From the NCBI GenBank assembly GCA_947488935.1, contig CANLBN010000004.1, forward strand, positions 248,001 through 312,000: a stretch of DNA of 64,000 bases. The letters are read 5' to 3'. The notes beneath the pieces were generated by a model. That model worked only from the letters and a program-made list of their open reading frames with translations, was not told the origin of the DNA and did no database searches. The stretch is from an uncultured Pseudomonadales bacterium (GTDB lineage Bacteria; Pseudomonadota; Gammaproteobacteria; Pseudomonadales; Cellvibrionaceae). Numbering within the stretch: the first letter of the stretch is position 1; every line of letters starts with the position of its first letter. The position numbers and the translations under genes are program-made. Below are positions 34,764-43,159 of the stretch, in pieces.

Positions 34764-35000
34764 TTAAGACTTTTTTATTAAGTACCGGTAAGAAATATCG
34801 GCATTATTTGTCTGAGAAATCAACTCATGCCCCAAAAACTGGCAAAACTTAGGGATATCTCGTGTCGTTGCAGGGTCTGTTGCAATCACCTCTATCACCT
34901 CTCCTATCGATAACTCCCGTACGCTTTTATGTAGCAGCATCACAGGTTCAGGGCAAATTAGCCCACTTGTATCGAGCACACTGTCTATTTTTTGTTTCAT
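34764..35000 (-). CDS. tusA: TusA-family sulfur carrier
   Basis: 78 residues. The hallmark CPxP motif ([17 protein letters not shown]) carries the persulfide-accepting Cys at residue 16. In E. coli TusA passes sulfur from IscS to TusBCD-MnmA for tRNA 2-thiouridine. Length and the [18 protein letters not shown] segment fit TusA better than YeeD/YedF. No linked tus genes here. Confidence 0.9.
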   Translation of the reverse strand: MKQKIDSVLDTSGLICPEPVMLLHKSVRELSIGEVIEVIATDPATTRDIPKFCQFLGHELISQTNNADISYRYLIKKS

Positions 35001-35100
35001 AGGTGATTATTTTCTATCAAGATTAACAAAAATACAAAATCTATTATTTTGAACTATGCTTAATGAGTAACATGATTTCAAATAAAGCATAGGTATTTCA

Positions 35101-35433
35101 TTGCAAGTTATCGCAGGCATTAATCCAAAGGCGCTAGAGCTCACCGTTATACTGTTGAGGCAATATCAACCTAAACTGACCCGCATTACCAAAGGGCCAG
35201 AAGAATATCCTCTGCCAGATACAGATGTAGAGCTAGAATTAGACGCTGATATTATTCCCCAAATCATCGCCTCAATCACCCAACTCGGAGAACAATGGCT
35301 TAATGAAAAGCCTGTCAATGAAAGCGACAAAACCCGAGATGATTTACGCCAAAAATGTATCCACTTTATACTTGATGAATGGATAAAGATTGGCGAAGAG
35401 TGCCGTCAACGCGTTAAAGGTTATTTAAATTAG
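35101..35433 (+). CDS. Small conserved protein of unknown function, TTG start
   Basis: 110 residues. The only plausible start between the upstream in-frame stop (35083) and the body is TTG at 35101, with AGG eight bases before it. It is soluble and acidic, with no recognised domain. DVELELDADIIPQIIASITQ and a helical C-terminus are the main features. Coding character is convincing from codon use and length, but function is unknown. Confidence 0.6.
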   Translation: MQVIAGINPKALELTVILLRQYQPKLTRITKGPEEYPLPDTDVELELDADIIPQIIASITQLGEQWLNEKPVNESDKTRDDLRQKCIHFILDEWIKIGEECRQRVKGYLN

Positions 35434-35468
35434 TAAACGGCCCAAATACATAACTCATATACTAAATG

Positions 35469-35702
35469 TTAGTAGGTTGACGACCACTCCTGATATTGCT
35501 GTTTGGTCATCAAATTTACAGACTCAGTCGTACTATCAAAGATAATAACAATATCACCTTGCTCTAGCTGAGCTTTCACCTGATCGACTTTTGCCTCTAA
35601 ATTATAATCGACATGACCGTAGTCGGTTCCTTCTCGTGTTACAAACTCTTCAATTAAGCCTGACAATGCATCATGGCTAAGCTCGCTGGGTGGTATTAGC
35701 AT
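35469..35702 (-). CDS. yheU: YheU-family protein (UPF0270)
   Basis: 77 residues, starting MLIPPSELSHDALSGLIEEF and containing VTREGTDYGHVDYNLEAKV, the core signature of YheU. Its function has not been established; the family is widespread in gammaproteobacteria at this length. Convergent with the preceding small gene. Confidence 0.88.
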   Translation of the reverse strand: MLIPPSELSHDALSGLIEEFVTREGTDYGHVDYNLEAKVDQVKAQLEQGDIVIIFDSTTESVNLMTKQQYQEWSSTY

Positions 35703-36042
35703 TAAAGTGCCTTATATTAATGAATAGCACCTAAGAAGGTGATTTATAAGCAGTCAATTATAACTCTAACAGCGATATAAAAATATCAGTCTTCTTTGCC
35801 AATATAAAAGAGAGAGTATATTTGTCCTGAATATTTAGCTTTTAGAGTAGCATTTTCTCAATGGAAATCTGCCATTGGGATAAGCTAAGCTACCACTTAG
35901 CCGTTACTCGTATTTATCGGTATTGCTAAACCACTGCGGCCTACTATACTCAACATATTGCCTGCTTATTACTGAGAACATTTGGCTTGCATTTATTACA
36001 GTTAAACAATGAACATATCCATAGCCAAACTAAATTATTACT
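35703..36042. other. 340-bp gene-free region before the PilZ gene
   Basis: AT-rich, with stops in all frames. I see a weak imperfect hairpin (around 35861-35878, CAATGG/CCATTG) but no convincing gene, terminator or repeat. It presumably holds the promoters of yheU and the PilZ gene. Confidence 0.4.
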
Positions 36043-36306
36043 ATGATCAACAATCGTCAACACTCTCGTCACCCCATTGGAGTTAACATCAAAATCTCTC
36101 ATAAAAGTATTGATGATATTACTCTAGAAACAAAAGATATCTCTGATGGTGGATTATTCGTTGCAGTCGACCCCGACAAAATGCCTCCTATTGGCACTAT
36201 TGTTAAGGGGCAAGTGCAAGGCATGGCTGAGGACCCTCCTGTTGTCGATATGAAAATTGTTAGAATAACAAGCACAGGTATTGGTTTGGAATACGTTAAC
36301 TTATAA
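36043..36306 (+). CDS. Single-domain PilZ protein (c-di-GMP effector candidate)
   Basis: 87 residues. The PilZ signature is present: RQHSRHPIGVNIKI supplies the RxxxR c-di-GMP-binding arginines (residues 4-8), and KDISDGGLFVAV gives the D/NxSxxG motif. Short stand-alone PilZ proteins bind cyclic di-GMP and act by protein contact. It lies upstream (plus strand) of the flagellar operon region, but on the opposite strand, so linkage to motility is only suggested. Confidence 0.87.
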   Translation: MINNRQHSRHPIGVNIKISHKSIDDITLETKDISDGGLFVAVDPDKMPPIGTIVKGQVQGMAEDPPVVDMKIVRITSTGIGLEYVNL

Positions 36307-36439
36307 AATAATGTCTATCTTATACAAGCCCACACTGTACACTATGTAATGGCAATGAGGCTTTATGGGTCACTTGATTAAGCTACCAAGCTTCGTTAAA
36401 GTACATTTAGATTCTGATAGATAGTAAGAGCCCACAAAT

Positions 36440-36460
36440 AAGTCGGGAATAATTGTTCGC
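36440..36460 (+). repeat. Short dispersed motif B, copy 2
   Basis: Begins AAGTCGGGAATAATTGTTCG, matching copies at 32251-32266 (inverted) and 60345-60366 over the AAGTCGGGAAT core. The surrounding 36307-36650 has no supported gene. Confidence 0.35.
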
Positions 36461-36486
36461 AAGTTAAGATAATCTGATTTTTTGTT

Positions 36487-36517
36487 GCTTACATGGGCGT
36501 AGATAATTGGCGTGAGC
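36487..36517 (+). repeat. Dispersed intergenic repeat A, copy 2
   Basis: Begins GCTTACATGGGCGTAGATAA and continues TTGGCGTGAGC. It is followed 15 bp later by a third copy in the same orientation, making a tandem pair. Confidence 0.6.
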
Positions 36518-36532
36518 AGGAGCGGAAGCCAT

Positions 36533-36555
36533 GCTTACATGGACGTAGATAATGG
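36533..36555 (+). repeat. Dispersed intergenic repeat A, copy 3
   Basis: Begins GCTTACATGGACGTAGATAA and ends TGG. It is the shorter half of the tandem pair with copy 2. Confidence 0.55.
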
Positions 36556-36654
36556 TTTACTATTACCTTAAACCTCGCCTCAAATCAGGCTATTTTTCCT
36601 CACCGACAATTGCACTCAGGCATATTCGGAGACTCCATTAACAATAAAAGGTTA

Positions 36655-36981
36655 TTGCAACTTAAGAATCACGCTTTTATTAATTTTGAGTAAAGCACTA
36701 TTAATACAATTGTTGAAAATAAACAGGTAGAAAGTATTCTAAAACGAGAAGGTTATAGGATAGATAGCAGTGATATAAAACCTGTCAATATATTCCCCTC
36801 CCCTATGGATGCATTTCAATATGCGCTCTACTCCTTTGGACAAGAGGATATCTTTATTGTATTGATGGTCAATATTAGGCAAAACACGATTTATGGATAT
36901 CACGTCCTTGATCTTACACAAAATAACTCACTGGCAGATGACCTTATCAACCGTTTGCGCAATAAAGATTACCTACTGTAG
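36655..36981 (+). pseudogene. Probable gene remnant without a usable start
   Basis: A frame open from 36694 to a TAG at 36979 encodes a protein-like sequence (ESILKREGYRIDSSDIKP, MDAFQYALYSFGQEDIFIVL, YGYHVLDLTQNNSLADDL). It has no ATG or GTG before an internal ATG at 36805. The same frame continues upstream across a TAA at 36691 to a TTG at 36655. This pattern fits a gene broken by a nonsense mutation or a truncation; a 58-residue product from 36805 is the alternative. The family is not recognised. It lies just downstream of the repeat A tandem pair. Confidence 0.4.
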
Positions 36982-37025
36982 CTAGCCAATCCTTTTTAAC
37001 TACCCCCCCATTTATAAAGAGTAGT

Positions 37026-38162
37026 TTATTCATCATAAATCATATCATCTGGCACAGTGACTGACCTTGGGTAGGTTGGTCTATCGCCCTGGCCTCGGCG
37101 AAAATTTTGCAACTGAAAGACATAGGCCAATATTTTAGCAACCGCAACATATAAACCCGTAGGGATTTCTTGATCTATTTTTGTCGTGTAATAAACAGCC
37201 CGTGCTAGCCGTGGTGACTCAATAATCTCTACCTGATTGGCACCTGCAACTTCTCTTATTTTTAACGCAACCTGGTCGACCCCTTTGGCCACGACAATGG
37301 GTGTATTCATACTTTCGGGTTTGTATTTAACCGCAACGGCATAGTGAGTTGGGTTAGTGATGATCACATCGGCCTCAGGAACCTCAGCCATCATACGTTT
37401 ATTCGCCATCTCCTGTTGTAACTGGCGAATACGACCTTTAACCTCTGGCCTACCGTCAGTATCTTTCATTTCGTCTTTTACATCCTGTAAAGACATTTTA
37501 AGCTTTTCTGTATGGTCATAAATCTGGAATGGCACATCAACCAATGCAATTAAAATAGTAATCGACGCTAAAACAATACAGACCCAAATAGCAATCTCAA
37601 TAGCATGATCTGTAGATGCACGAAGATCTTCAAAGGCCAAAGCTGCAATCTCGTCTTTTAGTACATTAAATGCTATCAATGCAACCGTAATGATTAATAC
37701 GATCTTGGCAAAGGCTTTGCCAAGCTCTACCAAAGACTTCATCGAGAACATCCTCTTAATACCCTCAAGTGGATTCATCCGACTTGGTTTTGGCATTAAT
37801 GATTTTGTGCTAAAAAGCCACCCGCCTAAAGCAATGGGGCCTATCAAAGCGGCTAGTAATAAAATACCAAAAAAGGGCAATAAACCCATAAGTGCATCTG
37901 CAAACGATTCTGTTAAATGATATGTCATTCTCGAGGTATCAAAAATGTCTTCGCGAGAAAAAGAAAAATTAAAACGAAATACAGCCATTAAACTTTGTGC
38001 AATAAAACCACCAAACCATAAAAAGCCAAAGGCCGATGCCAATAAAACAAAGGTCGTTGTCAGCTCTTTCGATCGAGGGATCTGCCCATCTTCTTTTGCT
38101 TTTTCAAGCTTTTTCTGTGTGGGCTGTTCTGTTTTTTCTTGACCTTGATCGTTATCAGCCAT
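37026..38162 (-). CDS. flhB: Flagellar export switch protein FlhB
   Basis: 378-residue inner-membrane component of the flagellar type III export gate that autocleaves to switch substrate class. It has the N-terminal QEKTEQPTQKKLEKAKEDGQ motif, four TM helices between about residues 30 and 215, and the autocleavage NPTH motif in VIITNPTHYAVAVKY (about residue 268). Start has AAGGGGG upstream. It is the last gene of the fli series; flhA does not follow, whereas in many relatives it does. Confidence 0.96.
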   Translation of the reverse strand: MADNDQGQEKTEQPTQKKLEKAKEDGQIPRSKELTTTFVLLASAFGFLWFGGFIAQSLMAVFRFNFSFSREDIFDTSRMTYHLTESFADALMGLLPFFGILLLAALIGPIALGGWLFSTKSLMPKPSRMNPLEGIKRMFSMKSLVELGKAFAKIVLIITVALIAFNVLKDEIAALAFEDLRASTDHAIEIAIWVCIVLASITILIALVDVPFQIYDHTEKLKMSLQDVKDEMKDTDGRPEVKGRIRQLQQEMANKRMMAEVPEADVIITNPTHYAVAVKYKPESMNTPIVVAKGVDQVALKIREVAGANQVEIIESPRLARAVYYTTKIDQEIPTGLYVAVAKILAYVFQLQNFRRGQGDRPTYPRSVTVPDDMIYDE

Positions 38163-38171
38163 AACGCCCCC

Positions 38172-38945
38172 TTACTTTAAAAGCTCTTGAGCGAAAATAA
38201 ACCCTTGGCTGGTATATTCTCTAAAAATGGGTAAAAAGGCATCAAAGCCCAACCACATAACAAATAGACCAAAGATCAACGTCATAGGAAAGCCAACCAC
38301 AAATACATTAATTTGTGGTGCAGACCGACTCATTACACCAAAAGCAATATTGACCAGCAGCAACGATGTTAATATAGGCAAGGCAATAGTTAACCCACTG
38401 GCAAACATCCAACTACCCAAACCAATAATTTTGGCGAAATCCTCCGTAGAAAAACTCGACACGCCAATGGGCATAACAGTAAAGCTATCAACTAATATTT
38501 GTAATAAAACTAAATGACCATTAATACTGATAAATAATAAGGTGGTGGTCAAAAGATAAAACTGTGAAATGATAGTGACAGACAAGCCACTCGCAGGGTC
38601 ATTCATTGCAGCAAACCCCAAACCCATAGACATAGCGATGTACTGGCCTGTCATCACAAATATTTGAAAAACAACCTGAAAAATAAATGCAAGCGCAACA
38701 CCAATTAGTATTTGCTGAGCAACAAGCAGTAATACACTCAGTGATAATGCCTCGTACTGTGGTCCAGCAGGTAGTAATGGGGCGATAATAATTGTGATCA
38801 TAAAACCCAAAACAACACGCACGCGCGCAGTTAATACTTGTGTACCGAATATAGGCGCTGCCAACAAAAAAGCAGTGATACGTACTAAAGGAAAAAAATA
38901 CGAGCCAATGAACTGCATTATTTGTGCTTCTGTTAGTTCAAACAT
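38172..38945 (-). CDS. fliR: Flagellar export gate protein FliR
   Basis: 257 residues with six or so TM helices. Family sequence seen: FPLVRITAFLLAAPIFGT, IIAPLLP, MSMGLGFAAMNDPASG. It builds the helical FliPQR export gate in the basal body. Nine bases separate it from flhB, so both are translated from one message. Confidence 0.95.
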   Translation of the reverse strand: MFELTEAQIMQFIGSYFFPLVRITAFLLAAPIFGTQVLTARVRVVLGFMITIIIAPLLPAGPQYEALSLSVLLLVAQQILIGVALAFIFQVVFQIFVMTGQYIAMSMGLGFAAMNDPASGLSVTIISQFYLLTTTLLFISINGHLVLLQILVDSFTVMPIGVSSFSTEDFAKIIGLGSWMFASGLTIALPILTSLLLVNIAFGVMSRSAPQINVFVVGFPMTLIFGLFVMWLGFDAFLPIFREYTSQGFIFAQELLK

Positions 38946-39014
38946 GCCTTATCACATAAACAGCCGTTGTTAAAAGATTGTCAATAAAACTAGGTAACCT
39001 TTGGAAAAGTCTCC

Positions 39015-39284
39015 TTAGCCAATTAGCGTTGGAATATTCATAAATAAACGGTGAAATAATTCGAGAAATTCATTAATTAACCAGCCACCTAAAAACATAA
39101 TAGAGCCAAGGGTCACCAATAGCCTTGGCAAAAAACTTAAGGTTTGTTCATTAATCTGTGTTGCCGCCTGGAAGATACTCACAAGCAAACCCACAGCCAA
39201 ACCAGGCCCTACAATCAAGGAAACCATTAACACACATAAATACAATGCGTTACCAAATAAATCCATTACAACTTCTGGTGTCAT
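39015..39284 (-). CDS. fliQ: Flagellar export gate protein FliQ
   Basis: 89 residues, two TM helices. It starts MTPEVVMDLFGNALYLCVLM and contains LVSIFQAATQINEQTLSFLP, the most conserved FliQ stretch. Part of the FliP5Q4R1 gate. It lies between fliP and fliR in the standard order. Confidence 0.95.
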   Translation of the reverse strand: MTPEVVMDLFGNALYLCVLMVSLIVGPGLAVGLLVSIFQAATQINEQTLSFLPRLLVTLGSIMFLGGWLINEFLELFHRLFMNIPTLIG

Positions 39285-39324
39285 TTTTTTAACCTACCGG
39301 TAGTTATTGTTAACGGCCTAATAT

Positions 39325-40182
39325 CTATTGCAAAATACCGTAACTTGCAGCTAGCGTTCCCATCAACATTGCCCAGCCATCAACAAGTACAAACAGCATA
39401 ATTTTAAAAGGCAGTGAAATAATTAAAGGAGATAACATCATCATACCCATTGCCATCAATACACTAGCAACCACTATGTCTATCACTAAAAAGGGAATAA
39501 ATAAAATAAACCCTATTTGAAATGCCGTTTTTAACTCGCTAGTAATAAATGATGGAATCAAAACCGTAATGGGCACATCTTCTGCCGTATTAATATTATT
39601 GGTATTGGATATATCCATAAATAACTTCAGATCGCTCTCGCGTGTCTGCGCCATCATAAAATTATGAAAAGGCTTAACCGTACGATTTATCGCCTCTTTT
39701 GAGCTAATCTGCTCATTAATATAAGGCTGTAAAGCTTCGACATTTACACGATCAAAGACTGGCGCCATGATAAACATTGTCATAAACAAGCTCATACCAA
39801 TTAAAATTTGATTAGATGGTGATTGTTGTAGACCTAATGCTTGACGTAAAATAGCAAAAACAATGATGATACGAGTAAATGATGTGGTCATTAATAGTAA
39901 TGCAGGCAAAAATGACAGTACTGTCATTATGGCAAGTATTTGAATGCTTACCGAGTATTCTTCACCCCCATCTTTATTCTTAGTGACGGTAATTGCAGAT
40001 AAAGAAGGTAAGTTTTGAATACTTTCTAAAGTAGAAGATGTACTACTTGTGCTCGTTGAAGTACTTTGTTGTGCGCTAGCAATCTCACTAACAAACATTA
40101 AGAGTAAAGAAAATAATATAAACAGTACGAGATTTATAGATGGGTATTTAGCAGACACCAGATAATGACGGATAAATTTCAT
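39325..40182 (-). CDS. fliP: Flagellar export gate protein FliP
   Basis: 285 residues with a cleavable signal peptide (ends SEIASA) and a Ser/Thr-rich linker of about 25 residues. The conserved core follows: [52 protein letters not shown] and [15 protein letters not shown]. Its ATG shares one base with the fliO stop codon (TGATG-type overlap), indicating coupled translation. Confidence 0.95.
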   Translation of the reverse strand: MKFIRHYLVSAKYPSINLVLFILFSLLLMFVSEIASAQQSTSTSTSSTSSTLESIQNLPSLSAITVTKNKDGGEEYSVSIQILAIMTVLSFLPALLLMTTSFTRIIIVFAILRQALGLQQSPSNQILIGMSLFMTMFIMAPVFDRVNVEALQPYINEQISSKEAINRTVKPFHNFMMAQTRESDLKLFMDISNTNNINTAEDVPITVLIPSFITSELKTAFQIGFILFIPFLVIDIVVASVLMAMGMMMLSPLIISLPFKIMLFVLVDGWAMLMGTLAASYGILQ

Positions 40183-40718
40183 CAGCCTGTGATCTCTTCT
40201 TTATGGATTGCCCTGCCCTTTTTATCTTCAGGCTTATTAAGTACAGCCTTTAGCTTTTCTGCAAAAGAAGATGACAGGTCATTAACCACTTTATTGCTTG
40301 AAAAGCCATTAGTAACAGCTTTATGTGTTGTCTCTTCACTAGCGTTATTGACTATCTCAGACCCGCCTTTGTTCTCTAGCGTCTTTACATGACCTACAAA
40401 GCCGGGGGCTACACCTATAAGAATTTTTTCACCCTCTACTTCAACAAGTAATAGTTTCTCTTTAGGTGACAGTGGCAGAGTGCTTTTAATTTGCATGGCA
40501 TTATTAACACCGTAACCAGTGTAACCCACTCGTTTTATCAGCCACACAACAACAAAAATCATTGCAACGGTTGCCATCAGACCTAACATCATTTGTACTA
40601 GGTTTGATGAGTACGAGACAGGTACTGCTGCCTGCTCGGCAGCATAAGAGCTAACGGACAGCAATAATAATGTAAAAGATAGTGAAATATTTATTGATCT
40701 TTTTACATGTATTTTCAT
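40182..40718 (-). CDS. fliO: Flagellar assembly protein FliO
   Basis: 178 residues from ATG 40718, chosen because AGGG lies seven bases upstream; an ATG at 40736 is also in frame. It has a signal-like N-terminal segment, one TM helix ([20 protein letters not shown]) and the FliO core ([36 protein letters not shown]). FliO helps assemble the FliP ring and is not part of the final gate. The C-terminal tail is low in conservation. Confidence 0.88.
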   Translation of the reverse strand: MKIHVKRSINISLSFTLLLLSVSSYAAEQAAVPVSYSSNLVQMMLGLMATVAMIFVVVWLIKRVGYTGYGVNNAMQIKSTLPLSPKEKLLLVEVEGEKILIGVAPGFVGHVKTLENKGGSEIVNNASEETTHKAVTNGFSSNKVVNDLSSSFAEKLKAVLNKPEDKKGRAIHKEEITG

Positions 40719-40746
40719 AGCGACACCCTTACTCATTCTTTAATCA

Positions 40747-41223
40747 TTAGCCTAACTTTTTGATACGTTCTGCTGGACTAATAACATCCGTCATCCGAAT
40801 ACCAAATTTTTCATTAACGACAACTACTTCACCGTGAGCGATCAATGTACCATTGACTAATACATCTAGTGGCTCTCCAGCCAAGCGGTCGAGTTCAATA
40901 ACTGACCCCTGATTGAGTTGTAATAAATTACGAATAGTAATTGAAGTACTACCAACCTCCATCGAGATAGATACAGGGATATCTAAAATAATTTCTAAGT
41001 CTGGATCAATACTTTTACTATTACCGTTATCGCTATCGCTATCAAATGTTTCAAGGTCAATAGCCTCTGCTTTTGCTTCTTCGTCTGCCTGCTCTTCCAT
41101 CGCACCTGCCCAAGGATCATCTTCCTCCGAGCTTGCTTGCTCTTCCATTGCATCTGCCCATGGATCTTCAGCAGTCGTCTCGTCGGTTGTTTCTGCTGGC
41201 TTCTCTTTATCGTCATCACTCAT
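40747..41223 (-). CDS. fliN: Flagellar motor switch protein FliN
   Basis: 158 residues from ATG 41223, which overlaps the fliM stop (ATGAGTGA). The N-terminal half is an acidic low-complexity extension with two near-repeats of the type DPWA(D/G)AMEEQA (about residues 22-45), as is common in long FliN/FliY forms. The C-terminal SpoA/CheC-type domain has ILDIPVSISMEVGSTSITIR and VNEKFGIRMTDVISP. It forms the lower C-ring that binds CheY-P. Confidence 0.93.
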   Translation of the reverse strand: MSDDDKEKPAETTDETTAEDPWADAMEEQASSEEDDPWAGAMEEQADEEAKAEAIDLETFDSDSDNGNSKSIDPDLEIILDIPVSISMEVGSTSITIRNLLQLNQGSVIELDRLAGEPLDVLVNGTLIAHGEVVVVNEKFGIRMTDVISPAERIKKLG

Positions 41224-42244
41224 CAGACGCATCCTCATCATTGGTTTTTGGGTCATCTAAGCTCGGAATTGGTGAGCTTGTAATTTTTGATGGTTTAATG
41301 TGGCCAGTCACTTTTAGCGCTAAATTACCATTAGACTGCCCTATCTCGGTTGTAAACATTGGGACGCCATTAACATTGATTTTATGCTCATCCAGCATCT
41401 CGACTGGAAGAATGTCACCTTCTTTCAGACCAACAACATCTCGTAGAGAAATAGTGTCTCTAATCAAATCACACTCCATATCAACCGTTGCCGACATAAT
41501 ATCTTCGCGTAGTGAATTCACCCAACGATCATCTCTATCATCGCTATCACTTTGCAATCCAGCATCAAGCATCTCTCTTATAGGCTCAATCATCGAGTAA
41601 GGGATTGTGATATGTAAATCACCCCCACCGCCATCTAGCTCTACATGAAACGTGCTTACAACAACCACTTCGCTTGGGCTGACAATATTGGCCATCGACG
41701 GATTAACTTCTGAATTAACATGATCGAACTCAAGAGGCATAATTGCCCGCCAAGCTTCTTTTAGATCAATAAATGCCTGTTCTAGCACAATGCGAACAAC
41801 ACGTAGTTCCGTTGGTGTAAATTCACGCCCTTCAATTTTTGCGTGGCGGCCATCGCCCCCAAAAAAATTATCAACAAGTTTAAAAACTAATTTGGCATCG
41901 AGTACTACTAAGCCCGTACCACGTAGAGGACGAAACTTAACCATATTTAAGCTAGTTGGAACATAAAGCGTATGCACGTACTCGCCAAATTTTTGGATTT
42001 TAATGCCACCAGAGGCAACATCTGCAGTACGACGTAGTAGATTAAACATACTAATACGCGTATAGCGTGCAAAGCGCTCGTTGATCATCTCGAGCGTCGG
42101 CATACGCCCACGAACAATACGATCCTGAGTGGTTAAGTCATAAGTGCCGACACCACCCGAATCACTATCGTCATCGGTTTCTACATCTCCGTCATCGACA
42201 CCATGGAGTAGCGCATCAATTTCGTCTTGTGAGAGTAAATCCAT
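41216..42244 (-). CDS. fliM: Flagellar motor switch protein FliM
   Basis: 342 residues. The N-terminal CheY-binding peptide is visible (LLSQDEIDALLHGV). The CheC-like middle domain has the GGIKIQKFGEYVHTLYVPTS and LDAKLVFKLVDNFFGGDGR stretches, and the C-terminal SpoA domain has LPVEMLDEHKINVNGVPMFT. It joins FliG and FliN in the C-ring. Its stop overlaps the fliN start by 8 bp. Confidence 0.96.
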   Translation of the reverse strand: MDLLSQDEIDALLHGVDDGDVETDDDSDSGGVGTYDLTTQDRIVRGRMPTLEMINERFARYTRISMFNLLRRTADVASGGIKIQKFGEYVHTLYVPTSLNMVKFRPLRGTGLVVLDAKLVFKLVDNFFGGDGRHAKIEGREFTPTELRVVRIVLEQAFIDLKEAWRAIMPLEFDHVNSEVNPSMANIVSPSEVVVVSTFHVELDGGGGDLHITIPYSMIEPIREMLDAGLQSDSDDRDDRWVNSLREDIMSATVDMECDLIRDTISLRDVVGLKEGDILPVEMLDEHKINVNGVPMFTTEIGQSNGNLALKVTGHIKPSKITSSPIPSLDDPKTNDEDASDE

Positions 42245-42296
42245 TAGAAATGTCTCGTTAGTATTTAATTAAAATATTTAGATAAATTGCTGCTAT

Positions 42297-42830
42297 TTAC
42301 TGCATAACAAAATTGGTAAATAGTATTTTCTCTATACCCGGCTTACCAATTTCTTGCTCCATAATATTTTGCAATTCTTTTAGCGAATCCTGCTTTAACA
42401 GCTCTCGCCCTTCGTCAGTTTGTAATTCATCATAGGTTTGCCCACTAAATAATAAAATAAGGTTGTTACGAATCATCGGCATATGTATTTCTACTGCGTT
42501 GATGACATCTTCTTCACGCGTCATAACCGAAATTTCAGCTTGTAAAAAACGTTGCCTACCACGTACATCGTAGTTAACAATCAATGCAGGCTTTAAAGGA
42601 AAATAAATGGCGGGCCCTTTTACTTCCTCTTCCTCTGCACCTGTTATTGGGTTGCCGTCCTCATCTAATTCTTGTGCTACTTCTGGCTCAGGAGATAACA
42701 TTTTTACAGCGAATAAGGTGCCACCGATCGATGCGCCAATAAGCACGATAGCTAGCACAATAAATATAATGAGTTTTTTCTTGCCACCACTGGGTTTTTC
42801 TTCAGTGACTTTATCTTCTTCCTCTGCCAT
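42297..42830 (-). CDS. fliL: Flagellar basal-body protein FliL
   Basis: 177 residues. A short cytosolic N-terminus and one TM helix (LIIFIVLAIVLIGASIGG) are followed by an acidic linker and the periplasmic FliL domain (IYFPLKPALIVNYDVRGRQR, FTNFVMQ at the end). FliL supports torque and stator engagement. A sigma-54 promoter lies just upstream, so it probably heads its own transcript. Confidence 0.94.
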   Translation of the reverse strand: MAEEEDKVTEEKPSGGKKKLIIFIVLAIVLIGASIGGTLFAVKMLSPEPEVAQELDEDGNPITGAEEEEVKGPAIYFPLKPALIVNYDVRGRQRFLQAEISVMTREEDVINAVEIHMPMIRNNLILLFSGQTYDELQTDEGRELLKQDSLKELQNIMEQEIGKPGIEKILFTNFVMQ

Positions 42831-42868
42831 GCCAAAAATCCGTCAGTCAATAAATATAAATGCATTAC

Positions 42869-42884
42869 AGCAAGAGATATGCCA
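42869..42884 (-). promoter_or_regulatory. Sigma-54 promoter before fliL
   Basis: The minus strand reads TGGCAT-ATCTC-TTGCT, one base away from the TGGCAC-N5-TTGCW consensus. Transcription would start near 42857, about 27 bases before the fliL ATG. This fits the 329-bp gap between fliK and fliL. Confidence 0.75.
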
Positions 42885-43088
42885 AATACTTATAAACACG
42901 TGCAAGTGATAAAATAGTAAGGAACAATAAGCCGTCATGTACAGAAGTAACAAATGGGAATGTAAGGCTTTGCTTTGGGAGCCTTTGAATAAGATATTTT
43001 TAGTGAGGAAAAATAAGCTAGTGTGAGGCAAAAATTAAAGGTCAGAGTAGTATTGGCGACATATTTAAGGCTTGTGCGGCTTCTCAGT

Positions 43089-43112
43089 CCAATTACCTAC
43101 GTCCATGTAGGC
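43089..43112 (-). repeat. Dispersed intergenic repeat A, copy 4 (inverted)
   Basis: The minus strand begins GCCTACATGGACGTAGGTAA and ends TTGG, almost identical to copy 1. It lies in the spacer between fliK and fliL. Nothing else supported is seen in 42885-43159. Confidence 0.6.
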
Positions 43113-43159
43113 AGAATTTTAGTCATCGAAACGTCATTCGCGCTTTACTCAGGGCCTTT

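Noticed and set aside
36739..36921. 60-codon minus-strand frame near flhB
   Set aside because: It is the antisense of the plus-strand coding remnant, whose frame looks more protein-like.
42843..43031. 62-codon minus-strand frame between fliK and fliL
   Set aside because: It overlaps the sigma-54 promoter of fliL, has a hydrophobic biased composition and lacks start signals; chance frame in an AT-rich spacer.
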